Part shown: piece after piece, positions 1 through 8,854 of the stretch | Layout of the letters: each line of letters begins with the position of its first letter | Numbering within the stretch: position 1 is the first letter of the stretch | NCBI RefSeq assembly: GCF_900155385.1 | Contig: NZ_LT699745.1 | Span: 1,705,561 to 1,769,560 of the forward strand | DNA length: 64,000 nt | Source of the DNA: Vreelandella massiliensis | GTDB taxonomy: Bacteria; Pseudomonadota; Gammaproteobacteria; Pseudomonadales; Halomonadaceae | Direction: 5' to 3' | Made by a program: the position numbers and the translations under genes | Notes under the pieces: generated by a model | Seen by the model: only the letters and a program-made list of their open reading frames with translations | Databases searched by the model: none | Told to the model about the DNA's origin: nothing

Positions 1-81
1 TAATGGTGACCTTCGTCATACTATCGTCGAGCGTTGAAAATATTAATTGGCTCTAAACTCAGGACTGGCTAAATTCTGTCT

Positions 82-120
82 AGGTAAAGCCATGCTTTGG
101 CGTAAAGCATGGCTTTACCT
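82..120. repeat. Perfect 17-bp inverted repeat (hairpin) upstream of dctP
   Basis: The arms at 82-98 and 104-120 are perfect reverse complements (AGGTAAAGCCATGCTTT), separated by the 5-nt loop GGCGT. The element is not GC-rich and has no T-run on either side, so it is not a classical intrinsic terminator. It lies 89 bp before the chosen dctP start, so it could be a leader hairpin, the end of an upstream transcript or a dispersed palindromic repeat. The structure is read directly from the sequence; its function is unknown. Confidence 0.8.
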
Positions 121-208
121 GTGCCACAGGGAATGCCTTAGTGGTGCAATGTCCAATACGGGAATACCAAAAACAATTCGTGGTACCACCACTGCTGGAG
201 CTTCCGAG

Positions 209-1393
209 ATGCCCAATAATAAGCACGACATTAATACAGAAACGTCTATTTCCACTTCTACCGAGCTGCCCTCTTCTATTACCAACGCATCTAAGGCCCC
301 CACCTCGCGGCGTAATTTTTTGAAAACCGCCGCTGTCGGTTCAGCCGCTGCGGTTGCCGCTCCGTGGATCGGCAATGTTCAGGCACAGGAAGGTATACGC
401 ATCCGGATGCAGTCCTCCTGGCAACCCGGCACGACGGGCTACCGAATTTTTGAGCAGTGGGCGGCGGGCGTTGCCGAGGCAACAGGGGGAGAAGTCAACA
501 TTGAGCCCTTCCCCGCCGGTGCGGTCGCGGGCGCTTTTGAAGTGGCCGACGCGGTTCGCAACGGGGTGCTGGACGGCCAAAACTGGTTTACCGTCTATTG
601 GCCAGGCAAAATGCCCGCCGGCGTTTTCCTCACCGCCTACCCCATGGGCCTTTCTGTTCCCCACCAGTGGGACATGATGTTCGGCGCTTACGGTGGCATG
701 GGCATCGCCAAGGATCTCTACCGCAAGCAGGGCCAAGAGCTTCTCGGCTATGTGCATCACGACATGAACCTCATCCACTCCAAAGTACCGTTGCGCAGCT
801 TCGACGACTTCAAGGGCGCAAAGATTCGCATGCCCGGGGGGATTGTGGCCGAAACCTTTGCCTCGATTGGCGCCCAAACCACGCTGCTACCGGGGTCAGA
901 GGTTTACCCGGCACTTGAGAAGGGCACCATAGATGCCGCCGATTACGTTGGTGCCGCCGTTAACTACGAGCTAGGCTTCTGGCAGGTCGCCGACTACATC
1001 ATCATGGGCCCGCCTTCTACGCCTTGCTTGCACCAAGCGGTCGACCTCATGGATATCTCCGTTAACCGCCGCACCTTCGAGCGTATGTCACCGCAGACCC
1101 AAGACTTAATGCACGATTTAGTGGCGGCCTACTCCCGGGAGCACTACGCAGCGATCCAGAAGGCCAACGCCGAAGCGTGGCCTAAGTACCGCGAGAAAGG
1201 CGTGGAGATCATCCACCTGTCCGAAGATGACGCGACCCGCTTCCGCGACGCCGCCATTCCGCTGTGGTTCAAGTGGGCCAACAAAGACCCCGACGCCGCA
1301 CGCCTGTTTAAAGCCCACCTTGATACCATGATGGACCCTGCGGTGGCACTGATCACCGAGGAGGACATTCAGGGTTACGAGCTTAATCTCTAA
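209..1393 (+). CDS. dctP: TRAP transporter substrate-binding protein (DctP/TakP-like), Tat-exported
   Basis: Periplasmic receptor that delivers a carboxylate to the TRAP permease encoded just downstream. The ATG at 209 is preferred because GGAG lies 8 nt upstream; this gives 394 residues, although the frame stays open further upstream. Residues 33-40 (SRRNFLKT) followed by an Ala-rich hydrophobic stretch and a VQA-type cleavage site near residue 59 form a twin-arginine signal peptide, implying export of a folded protein. The mature part has the DctP fold pattern, including the FKGAKIRMPGG segment that carries the ligand-contacting Arg in this family. It resembles the 2-oxo acid/lactate (TakP) branch more than classical succinate DctP, but the substrate is inference. 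Together with dctQM it forms a secondary, ion-driven high-affinity importer. Confidence 0.88.
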   Translation: MPNNKHDINTETSISTSTELPSSITNASKAPTSRRNFLKTAAVGSAAAVAAPWIGNVQAQEGIRIRMQSSWQPGTTGYRIFEQWAAGVAEATGGEVNIEPFPAGAVAGAFEVADAVRNGVLDGQNWFTVYWPGKMPAGVFLTAYPMGLSVPHQWDMMFGAYGGMGIAKDLYRKQGQELLGYVHHDMNLIHSKVPLRSFDDFKGAKIRMPGGIVAETFASIGAQTTLLPGSEVYPALEKGTIDAADYVGAAVNYELGFWQVADYIIMGPPSTPCLHQAVDLMDISVNRRTFERMSPQTQDLMHDLVAAYSREHYAAIQKANAEAWPKYREKGVEIIHLSEDDATRFRDAAIPLWFKWANKDPDAARLFKAHLDTMMDPAVALITEEDIQGYELNL

Positions 1394-1427
1394 TAAGGCG
1401 TAACGCTTGGTATTGCGTGCTCAAAAG

Positions 1428-1462
1428 CGGGTGTTGCGAGACGAAATCGCAGCACCCGTTTT
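1428..1462 (+). terminator. Intercistronic hairpin between dctP and dctQM
   Basis: A 12-bp stem (1428-1439 with 1447-1458, one G-U pair) closes a 7-nt loop and is followed by TTTT. It sits in the 155-bp gap between the receptor and permease genes. Such a hairpin would terminate part of the transcripts or protect the dctP mRNA 3' end, which would give more receptor than permease, as TRAP systems need. The structure is seen; the role is inferred. Confidence 0.6.
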
Positions 1463-1548
1463 AGCCAATACTCACTATTTTCCGTATCCCCTCGACTCGA
1501 TGATCCGGAGCCCTTGCCGTTAGGCGATGGTGTCACGGAGGAGTGTCC

Positions 1549-3747
1549 ATGAACCTGAATATCGATTTTGTTCTTCCCCACTGGCTCTACTGGTCAGTGC
1601 TGATCTTTCTGCCCCTGGTGGTGATGTTTTTTGTCGACCGTAGCTTTCGCCGTGGGGCTACCGTAGACGGTGGCGACACCGCCGAAATCCCCGCGGGCGA
1701 AGAGAGTGAGGCCGCTTACAAGCCCCCGGGCAATGTATTCACCACCGTTGTTGACCGTATCTCCGGATTTTCCGGCCGCTATGTGGCCTACTGGGCGTTG
1801 ATCGCCCCCTTCATCTTTGCTTACGAAGTGCTTGTACGCTACGCCTTCAACTCGCCGACTAACTGGGTCCATGAGTCGATGACGTTGATGTTCGGTATGC
1901 AATATTTGATTGCCGGCGCCTACGCCCTTCGCGAAGGTGGGCATGTGCGTGTCGACATTCTCTACAGCCGTGCCAAGCCGCTTAACAAAGCCGCACTGGA
2001 TTTAGTGACCTCAGTTTTCTTCTTTATCTTTACCATCGCGCTACTGTTCACGGGCTGGAAGTTCTTTTCCCAGTCAGTCAGCGACGAGTACTTTTTTGGC
2101 GCAAGCTACGCCAACGAGACATCTTTCACCGAGTGGGCCATCCAGTTCTACCCAGTGAAATTCATGCTGTTCTTTGGCGCCTTGCTGCTGCTGTTACAAG
2201 GGCTTGGCCAGTTCATTCGCGACGCCCAGGCGTATCGCCATCACTGGCGCACGCATGATGGCAGTCGCACCTTCGCTCGCGTGTTGCTGATCATTGCTGT
2301 CCTGCTAGCGGCTTGGGTCGGCTTTGAGATCGTCAACATCGCGGTGACCGACTACGACAGTCTGGCGGGCAGTCTTGAAAACAGCCTTGGCTCGGTCGGT
2401 ATTGGGGCTTTAACGCTGGTGATGTTTGGCTCTTTGATGGTAGTGCTGGTGGCGGGTTTGCCCCTGGCCTTCGTCACCGGGGGTTTAGGGGTAGCTTTCC
2501 TCTACCTCATCGGCGATCAGAACATGCTTAATCTGATGCCGTCGCGCATTTTCCCGATGATGACCAACTACCAGCTATCGGCGATTCCGCTGTTCATCTT
2601 CATGGCATCGGTGTTGGAGAAGGCCGGTATCATCGAAGAGCTATTTGACGTCGTCTACAAATGGATGGGCGGTCTCAGAGCGGGGCTGGCCATTGCTACC
2701 ATTATCGCCTCCACCCTATTGGCCGCCATGGTCGGTGTTATCGGGGCAGCGGTGGTCACCATGGGGTTGATTGCCCTGCCGGCGATGCTCAAGCGCCACT
2801 ACGACCCGGAGATCGCCATCGGCTCCATCATGGCCGGGGGCACTTTGGGCATCCTGATTCCGCCCTCGATTTTGGCCATCATCTACGGCGTTATCGCTCA
2901 GCAGTCGGTGGGCGAGCTGTATCTAGGCTCGTTGATTCCGGGCCTGTTGCTTGCCGCGATGTACGGTTTCTACTGCTGGATGCGCGGCACGCTGAACATC
3001 AAAATGGCGCCACCGATGCCGGTCGAGGATCGCGTCAGCATGAAAGAGAAGCTGCGCCTGCTGCGTAACATGCTGGCGCCGATTATCTTGGTCATGCTGG
3101 TCCTCGGGATCATCTTCACCGGTATTGCCACTCCCGTAGAGGCAGCCGGTATCGGTACCTTTGGCGCGCTGGTGGTGGCCGCGATGCACAAACGCCTAAC
3201 ATGGCCCAACCTACATGCCGCCTGTATGACCACGCTGGTGGCCTCGGCCATGGTGATGTGGATTATCTTCGGTGCCAGCATCTTCGTCGGCTTCTATATT
3301 CTGCAGGGCGGTCAAACCTTCGTGCAGGAGCTGATTTCCGGCGCGGGCCTTGGCCCCTATGCGGTACTGTTGCTGATGATGGTACTGCTGGTCGCGCTAG
3401 GGATGTTCCTCGACTGGGTGGGCATCCTACTGCTGGCCGTTCCCATCTTCGTGCCGTTGATCAAAGGAATGACCTTTGATGGCGTACTGGGATTACCCGG
3501 GGTGGATCCGACCGATGTCTCGCTTTGGTTCGGTGTGATCTATCTGGTCAATATGCAGATGTCGTTTTTGAGTCCGCCGTTTGGCTATGCCCTCTTCTAC
3601 ATCAAAGGGGTGTGTCCGCCGCATATCACCATGGCGCAGATTTTCCGCTCCTCCTTCCCCTTCCTTGGCATTCAGGCACTGGGGTTACTACTGGTGATAC
3701 TCTTCCCGGCACTGGTCACATGGCTGCCTAACCTGGCGTACGGCTAG
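1549..3747 (+). CDS. dctM: TRAP transporter fused permease (DctQ-DctM)
   Basis: Integral membrane part of the TRAP importer in one chain of 732 residues. The ATG at 1549 has GGAGG 7 nt upstream; a GTG six bases earlier lies inside that ribosome site and is rejected. Residues ~1-25 form an extra N-terminal membrane segment, ~75-220 the four-helix DctQ small subunit, and ~270-730 the large DctM subunit with about 12 helices. DctM family hallmarks include GGTLGILIPPSI near residue 430 and a long hydrophobic C-terminal half. DctQ and DctM are often separate; fusion is known in the TAXI and TakP-related branches. It works with the upstream Tat-exported receptor to take up an organic acid using an ion gradient. 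Confidence 0.9.
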   Translation: MNLNIDFVLPHWLYWSVLIFLPLVVMFFVDRSFRRGATVDGGDTAEIPAGEESEAAYKPPGNVFTTVVDRISGFSGRYVAYWALIAPFIFAYEVLVRYAFNSPTNWVHESMTLMFGMQYLIAGAYALREGGHVRVDILYSRAKPLNKAALDLVTSVFFFIFTIALLFTGWKFFSQSVSDEYFFGASYANETSFTEWAIQFYPVKFMLFFGALLLLLQGLGQFIRDAQAYRHHWRTHDGSRTFARVLLIIAVLLAAWVGFEIVNIAVTDYDSLAGSLENSLGSVGIGALTLVMFGSLMVVLVAGLPLAFVTGGLGVAFLYLIGDQNMLNLMPSRIFPMMTNYQLSAIPLFIFMASVLEKAGIIEELFDVVYKWMGGLRAGLAIATIIASTLLAAMVGVIGAAVVTMGLIALPAMLKRHYDPEIAIGSIMAGGTLGILIPPSILAIIYGVIAQQSVGELYLGSLIPGLLLAAMYGFYCWMRGTLNIKMAPPMPVEDRVSMKEKLRLLRNMLAPIILVMLVLGIIFTGIATPVEAAGIGTFGALVVAAMHKRLTWPNLHAACMTTLVASAMVMWIIFGASIFVGFYILQGGQTFVQELISGAGLGPYAVLLLMMVLLVALGMFLDWVGILLLAVPIFVPLIKGMTFDGVLGLPGVDPTDVSLWFGVIYLVNMQMSFLSPPFGYALFYIKGVCPPHITMAQIFRSSFPFLGIQALGLLLVILFPALVTWLPNLAYG

Positions 3748-3771
3748 TCACTACTACTGCCTGCCAACCTA

Positions 3772-3800
3772 CCGCCCTCGCTTTGCGAGGGCGGTTTTTT
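3772..3800 (+). terminator. Intrinsic terminator after the TRAP operon
   Basis: A perfect 10-bp GC-rich stem (CCGCCCTCGC / GCGAGGGCGG) with a TTT loop, followed by six T residues. It ends the TRAP operon 24 bp past the permease stop and separates it from the convergent quinone oxidoreductase gene. Confidence 0.92.
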
Positions 3801-3820
3801 CGTTTTAGGTGAGGCGTACG

Positions 3821-4798
3821 TTAGGGCAATAACACCGTTGACCCGGTGGTTTTACGGCTTTGCACCGCATCTTGCGCCCTACCCGCCTCGGCAAGAGGAT
3901 AGCGATTGGCCACGTCGACTTGAATCTTGCCACTCTCCAGCATGGCGAAGAAGTCGTCGCACATCATTTCTAAACGCTCACGGGTATCGGCATAACCATT
4001 AAGACTGGGGCGGGTCACAAACAGCGAGCCTTTCTGATTGAGAATACCGATATTCACGCCATCCACGGGGCCGGAGGCGTTGCCAAAGCTGACCATCAAA
4101 GCGCGCGGCTTTAGGCAGTCTAGCGACATTTCCCAGGTGTCTTTGCCCACCGAGTCGTAAACCACGTCGCACATTTCCCCATGGGTAAGTTCACGCACGC
4201 GCTCAACGACATCCTCTTCGGTGTAGTTAATCGTCGCCCAGGCACCGTTCGCCATAGCCAACTCGGCTTTCTCTTTTGAACTCACGGTACCGATCAGTTT
4301 TACACCGAGGGCCTTGGCCCACTGGCAGGCAATCGAACCGACTCCGCCGGCGGCAGCGTGGAACAGGATGGTTTCGCCGCCCTTGAGCGCGTAGGTCTGG
4401 CGTAGCAAATACTGCACCGTCAGCCCTTTCAACATACTGGCGGCGGCGGTTTCGAAATCGACGAAATCGGGCAGCAAAACGACTTTTTCCGCAGGCAGCG
4501 TATGGTGCTCTGCATAAGCGCCTAACGGGCCTTGGGCATAAGCAACGCGATCCCCCACGTTGAGATGTGTGACATCCTCGCCCACGGCCTCAACCACGCC
4601 GGCGCCCTCTGTGCCCAACCCCGAGGGCATGGAAGGCGCGGGATAAAGACCGGTACGAAAGTAGATATCAATAAAGTTAAGCCCCACCGCTTTATTGCGG
4701 ATAAGCACTTCGCCAGGACCCGGCGCGGAGGGCGCCTCATCGACGATTTCCAGCACCTCTGAACCGCCGGTCTGGGAAAATTGGATACGTTGACTCAT
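3821..4798 (-). CDS. qor: NADPH:quinone oxidoreductase (zeta-crystallin/QorA type)
   Basis: Medium-chain dehydrogenase/reductase of the QOR family; members reduce quinones with NADPH in the cytosol without zinc. The start at 4798 (MSQRIQF) follows AGGAG and gives 325 residues, the normal family length; a longer in-frame extension upstream lacks family similarity. The N-terminal GroES-like domain contains GLNFIDIYFRTG. The Rossmann domain has AAAGGVGSIACQWAKALG for NADPH binding. No catalytic zinc cysteines are visible, as expected for QOR. The gene is convergent with the TRAP operon and divergent from the glycerophosphodiesterase gene, so it is probably monocistronic. Confidence 0.9.
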   Translation of the reverse strand: MSQRIQFSQTGGSEVLEIVDEAPSAPGPGEVLIRNKAVGLNFIDIYFRTGLYPAPSMPSGLGTEGAGVVEAVGEDVTHLNVGDRVAYAQGPLGAYAEHHTLPAEKVVLLPDFVDFETAAASMLKGLTVQYLLRQTYALKGGETILFHAAAGGVGSIACQWAKALGVKLIGTVSSKEKAELAMANGAWATINYTEEDVVERVRELTHGEMCDVVYDSVGKDTWEMSLDCLKPRALMVSFGNASGPVDGVNIGILNQKGSLFVTRPSLNGYADTRERLEMMCDDFFAMLESGKIQVDVANRYPLAEAGRAQDAVQSRKTTGSTVLLP

Positions 4799-4972
4799 CG
4801 GGGCACTCCTTTTCGTTGGATATTCTGTTTCGACCGTATCTCGTCTGGTATCCAAACCGCTCAAGGGCAATAAATCAAGCGTCTTATGATGGATAACAAC
4901 CCGCTGCGTCACGGGCACTGAGCGACCGCTAGCGTGCTAAACTCAATCGTCACAAGGAGCAAAAGCGTCCAT

Positions 4973-5767
4973 ATGCATAAAACCCACCCTAACATTACGC
5001 TAGCGCCTATCATCGGTCACCGAGGCAACAGCGCCGCTGCGCCAGAAAACACCCAGGCCGCGGTTATAGCCGCGCATGACGCGGGCATTGGTTGGGTAGA
5101 ACTCGACGTGCAGCTTCTAGGCGATGGCACACCGGTCATTTGGCACGATAAAGACGTCGCGCGCTGTTCGGATGGGAAGGGAAATATAGGCCGTTTACAC
5201 TGGGCGCAGGCGAGCAAGCTCGATGTAGGGGGCTGGTTTGGTGATGCCTTTCGCGGTGAACGCATGGCCAGTTTGCCCTCCATGCTAACGCTTCTCAACG
5301 CGCTCGATATGAGCGTCAATATAGAGCTTAAAATTAACCCAGGCCGCGACGTTAAAGCGCTCGTAGAGCGCGTCATGCCTTTGTTGCGATCAGCGCTCTC
5401 CCCTGAGCGGCTGATTGTCTCCTCTTTTGATGCGCAGGCCCTTGCGTACTGCCGCCACTATGGCAACGCAAGGGAGCTTGCACTGGGCAAACTCTTTCGC
5501 GCACTGCCCGCCGATTGGCGAACGCAGTGCCAGAGTATTGACGCCTACAGCGTGCACTGCCACTGGCCACGGCTAAAGCGCTATCAGATCAGCGCGGTTC
5601 GAGACGCGGGCTATCCACTACTTTGCTACACCGTCAACGACCCGAGTGCATTCCACCCCTACTGGGCATTGGGTGTGTCTAGCGTATTCACCGATGACCC
5701 GGTCACTTTTCAGCGTTACTTACTCAACCATTCAAACGAACTCAACCACCCAAACGCGAGGAAATAA
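4973..5767 (+). CDS. Glycerophosphodiester phosphodiesterase (UgpQ-like, cytoplasmic)
   Basis: Hydrolyses glycerophosphodiesters from phospholipid turnover to glycerol 3-phosphate and an alcohol. The ATG at 4973 gives 264 residues; AAGGAG lies about 13 nt upstream, rather far, and a GTG at 4934 is an alternative. GDPD family motifs are in order: [13 protein letters not shown] (catalytic His-Arg and metal Glu), [16 protein letters not shown], and the metal-binding Glu in VNIELKI. There is no signal peptide, so the protein is cytoplasmic like UgpQ rather than periplasmic GlpQ. The stop shares one base with the nfo start, so the two are translationally coupled although functionally unrelated. 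Confidence 0.88.
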   Translation: MHKTHPNITLAPIIGHRGNSAAAPENTQAAVIAAHDAGIGWVELDVQLLGDGTPVIWHDKDVARCSDGKGNIGRLHWAQASKLDVGGWFGDAFRGERMASLPSMLTLLNALDMSVNIELKINPGRDVKALVERVMPLLRSALSPERLIVSSFDAQALAYCRHYGNARELALGKLFRALPADWRTQCQSIDAYSVHCHWPRLKRYQISAVRDAGYPLLCYTVNDPSAFHPYWALGVSSVFTDDPVTFQRYLLNHSNELNHPNARK

Positions 5768-6627
5768 TGAAATATATTGGAGCTCATGTGAGCGCCGCCG
5801 GAGGTCCCGATCAGGCCGTCGCGCGCGCCGTTGAGATTGGCGCCGATGCGTTCGCCCTATTTACCAAAAATCAGCGCCAATGGAAGGGAAAGCCGCTGAC
5901 CGACGAAGCCATCGAGGCGTTTCGCAAGGCCTGCAAGCAGCATGACTTTCAGCCTCAACAGATTTTACCCCACGATAGCTATCTGATTAACCTAGGCCAT
6001 CCCGAGAAGGAGGGGTTGAGTAAATCCCGGGCCGCCTTTCTGGATGAAATGCAGCGCTGCGAGATGTTGGGCCTTTCGCAACTCAACTTCCATCCGGGTA
6101 GCCATCTGAAAAAAATTAGCGAAAGTGACTGCTTGGCACGCATTGCCGAATCGCTTAACGAAGCGCTCAGCGCGACGCAAGGCGTTACCGCCGTGATTGA
6201 AAACACCGCAGGCCAAGGCACCAATCTCGGCTGGCGGTTCGAGCACCTAGCGGAAATTATCGAGCAGGTAGACGACAAAAGCCGTGTCGGCGTGTGTATC
6301 GATACCTGCCACGCCTTTGCCGCCGGCTACGACCTTCGCACCGCCGACACAGCGCGTGCCACGCTGGATGAGTTCGAGCGCGTGGTGGGTTTCTCCTACC
6401 TGCGCGGCATGCACTTAAACGATGCCAAAAGCGACTTTGCCAGCCGGGTAGACCGCCACCACAGCCTGGGCAAAGGCAATATCGGCTTGGCCGGGTTTAC
6501 CACTATTATGCAAGACGCACGTATTGACGGTATCCCGTTGATTTTAGAAACGGTCGAACCTGAAATATGGACCGATGAAATCCGCTGGCTGCGCTCCCAA
6601 GCGGCAAACGCAACCCCCGATAAGTAA
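5767..6627 (+). CDS. nfo: Endonuclease IV (AP endonuclease)
   Basis: Class II AP endonuclease that cuts DNA 5' of abasic sites in base excision repair. It is 286 residues, the usual length, and starts within the stop of the preceding gene (TAATG). The AP2Ec signatures include [31 protein letters not shown] and [20 protein letters not shown], which carry the His, Glu and Asp ligands of the three-zinc cluster, all intact. Coupling to a glycerophosphodiesterase gene is unusual but may only reflect compact packing. Confidence 0.96.
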   Translation: MKYIGAHVSAAGGPDQAVARAVEIGADAFALFTKNQRQWKGKPLTDEAIEAFRKACKQHDFQPQQILPHDSYLINLGHPEKEGLSKSRAAFLDEMQRCEMLGLSQLNFHPGSHLKKISESDCLARIAESLNEALSATQGVTAVIENTAGQGTNLGWRFEHLAEIIEQVDDKSRVGVCIDTCHAFAAGYDLRTADTARATLDEFERVVGFSYLRGMHLNDAKSDFASRVDRHHSLGKGNIGLAGFTTIMQDARIDGIPLILETVEPEIWTDEIRWLRSQAANATPDK

Positions 6628-6730
6628 GCAATATGCGTAAAGGCAGCGTCCTTGCACCTATTTTGCAGACCTAGAGGTACTTGCTTAGGCTTATACGCGT
6701 AACCTAGTCACGTTGCGCAAGGAGCTAAGA

Positions 6731-8149
6731 GTGAACAATACCGACTTAGGCGAAATGGATGCCCAATCTCTAAGAAGCGTCTTCAAAGCTCGTGACGCCT
6801 CGCCCCTGGAAGCCACCCGCGCCGCGCTTGAGCGCATTGCGCGCTTCAATAAAGAGGTCAATGCGTATGTTTTTGTTGATGAGGAGGGGGCCGAACGCGC
6901 TGCCAAGGAGGCCGAAAAACGCTGGCAAAAGGGCTCACCCCTCAGCCCCATCGACGGGGTTCCGGTTTCCCTTAAAGACCTTACCTGGGTAGAGGGCATG
7001 CCGTGTCGCAGCGGTTCGCTAACCACATCGGATGAACCCTGTGACACCGATGCGCCTCCCACTCGGCTGCTGCGCGAAGCTGGGGCGGTTATTCTAGGAA
7101 AGACCAATACGCCGGAGTTTGGCTGGAAAGGCGTTACCGATAATCGCGTCTTTGGCGCCACCGCCAACCCCTGGGATACCCGCTTAACCCCGGGCGGTTC
7201 GTCTGGTGGAGCAGCCGTGGCGGCGGCGCTGAATATGGGCGTGCTTCATCAAGGCGGAGACTCGGGCGGCTCGATTCGTATTCCCGCTGCCTTTACCGGC
7301 GTGTTTGGTTTTAAACCGACGTTTGGCTGGACACCACAGTGGCCCCCCTCCACGGAACCCACCCTGTCTCACCTTGGGCCCCTTACCCGCTCCGTAGAAG
7401 ACGCAGCGGAGATGCTCAACGTCATGGGCCGCTACGACTATCGCGACCCCTACGCGAAACGCGGCCAACCCAACGACTGGGGGGAGGATATCGGCAAGGG
7501 CCTGAAGGGGTTGCGCATTGGTTTTTCAGCCGACCTGGGATACGCCGAGGTTGATCCCGAGGTCGCGTCCCTTGTGAGGCAGGCAGCCCATCACCTGGCC
7601 CAGCTCGGGGCGGAGATTGTCGACGTGGACCCCGGCTTTGCGTCCCCGCTCGATACCTTTCAGAAGATGTGGTTCACCGCCTCGCTGGAAAAGTGCTCGC
7701 AGATGAGTAACGCACAGCACGAGCAGCTCGACCCTGGCATGGTCGACAACGCCAGACGGGCCGAAAATTGGTCGGCACTTGAGCTTTTTCGGGCGCTCAA
7801 GAACCGCGCCACCCTCACCCAGCGCCTTGAATACTTTAATCAACAGTACCACTTGTTGATGACCCCTGCGGTCACCATACCCGCCTTTGAGATCAATCAT
7901 CAGGTGCCGCCCGGCAGCAAAATGCGCGGCTGGGAGGAGTGGGCCTCCTTCAGCTACCCCTTTAACCTGAGTCAGCAACCCGCCGCTTCGGTACCCTGCG
8001 GGTTTACCCGGCAAGGCCTACCAGTCGGCTTTCAATTAGCAGGCGGCAGTCACGACGATATCCGTATCCTTCGCGCCAGCCATGCTTATATGCAAGCCCA
8101 TCCCTCGCGTTTTCCCACCCGATTAAACCCTTCGCAGCGCTCGCAATAA
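6731..8149 (+). CDS. Amidase signature family enzyme
   Basis: Amidase of 472 residues. The GTG at 6731 is chosen because AAGGAG lies 6 nt upstream; a TTG at 6713 is less likely. The Ser-cisSer-Lys triad is visible: Lys82 in GVPVSLKDL, cis-Ser in GGSSGG (157-158), and nucleophile Ser181 in GGDSGGSIRIPA. These enzymes hydrolyse amide bonds; the family includes GatA, but there are no gatB or gatC neighbours and this is a stand-alone catabolic-type amidase. The substrate cannot be read from sequence. The gene stands alone and ends in a strong bidirectional terminator shared with the convergent lipoprotein gene. Confidence 0.88.
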   Translation: MNNTDLGEMDAQSLRSVFKARDASPLEATRAALERIARFNKEVNAYVFVDEEGAERAAKEAEKRWQKGSPLSPIDGVPVSLKDLTWVEGMPCRSGSLTTSDEPCDTDAPPTRLLREAGAVILGKTNTPEFGWKGVTDNRVFGATANPWDTRLTPGGSSGGAAVAAALNMGVLHQGGDSGGSIRIPAAFTGVFGFKPTFGWTPQWPPSTEPTLSHLGPLTRSVEDAAEMLNVMGRYDYRDPYAKRGQPNDWGEDIGKGLKGLRIGFSADLGYAEVDPEVASLVRQAAHHLAQLGAEIVDVDPGFASPLDTFQKMWFTASLEKCSQMSNAQHEQLDPGMVDNARRAENWSALELFRALKNRATLTQRLEYFNQQYHLLMTPAVTIPAFEINHQVPPGSKMRGWEEWASFSYPFNLSQQPAASVPCGFTRQGLPVGFQLAGGSHDDIRILRASHAYMQAHPSRFPTRLNPSQRSQ

Positions 8150-8186
8150 AAAACGCCTCCAGCAGGCAGTCTGCTGGAGGCGTTTT
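8150..8186. terminator. Bidirectional terminator between amidase and lipoprotein genes
   Basis: The arms at 8150-8165 and 8171-8186 form a perfect 16-bp stem with a 5-nt loop (GCAGT). The ends are A-rich on the left and T-rich on the right, so the hairpin has a U-tract in both directions and serves both convergent genes. Confidence 0.92.
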
Positions 8187-8201
8187 CGCCCGTGCTAGCG
8201 T

Positions 8202-8633
8202 TTACATCGTCGCAAGTTTCTCGTCATCCAGCACGCCGGACATACGCACCAGCGCCATGGCAACATCCAGGTTTTCGACCTCTTCTACCATGAGTAACTC
8301 ACTGTCCAGTCGTATCGGCTGTCCCGCTTTTTGCGACAGCAGTGTTTCCAGTTCGGCCATGTCGTTCACATCCTCCAGACGCTCCACGTCCAGGGATGCC
8401 GAGTCACGGCTAGGAAGGTAGATCGTGCCGTTGGAAAAATCCACGGCATAGGCGATCACGCCCGGCACGATAAAAAACAGCAGCCCCACACCATTGGCGA
8501 TGGCGACTACCGGATCCACGTTGCCACCTATCTGCCCTTTACGCTCAGGGTAGAGAAGCGTTCCACAGCCGCTTAATGTCACCACAAAGGTGGCGACAAC
8601 AGCGACCTTCAACCAGCGATACCGCGTTTGCAT
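8202..8633 (-). CDS. Predicted lipoprotein of unknown function
   Basis: A 143-residue protein with a lipoprotein signal peptide: basic start MQTRYRWLK, hydrophobic core, and lipobox LSGC with the acylated Cys at residue 23. After the Cys come GTLLYPERKGQ, a hydrophobic segment (ANGVGLLFFIVPGVIAYAV) and an acidic C-terminal part. The segment may be a second membrane-associated helix. GAGGA lies just before the ATG. It resembles small YceK-like lipoproteins of Gammaproteobacteria in layout, but I do not recognise a characterised family. It is divergent from proS and probably anchored in the outer membrane; the role is unknown. Confidence 0.75.
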   Translation of the reverse strand: MQTRYRWLKVAVVATFVVTLSGCGTLLYPERKGQIGGNVDPVVAIANGVGLLFFIVPGVIAYAVDFSNGTIYLPSRDSASLDVERLEDVNDMAELETLLSQKAGQPIRLDSELLMVEEVENLDVAMALVRMSGVLDDEKLATM

Positions 8634-8732
8634 AGCTTTTTCCTCACCGAGGCAAAACGGTTTAATTAGGGAATTTCGCCAATACGCTTAAAAACGCCAA
8701 TATACTAGCACAGCCTAACGCACGTTTGAGTT

Positions 8733-8761
8733 TTGCCGCTGTTAACGCTTCGCCGTACAAT
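8733..8761 (+). promoter_or_regulatory. Candidate sigma-70 promoter of proS
   Basis: TTGCCG (8733-8738) and TACAAT (8756-8761) are separated by exactly 17 bp, matching the consensus at 4/6 and 5/6 positions. Transcription would start near 8768, about 87 nt before the proS ATG. The match is seen; the activity is inferred. Confidence 0.5.
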
Positions 8762-8854
8762 GTGCGCATTCGTTCGTTGCCAATCTCACCACGGCAACCC
8801 CACCGATCGCCGCTTTACATCCATCGCTAAGAATTTCAAGGGATACTTAACCCC

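Noticed and set aside
1..37. Open frame reading NGDLRHTIVER before TGA at the left edge, possible C-terminus of an upstream gene
   Set aside because: Only 11 codons are visible, which is too short to support a coding call or a family.
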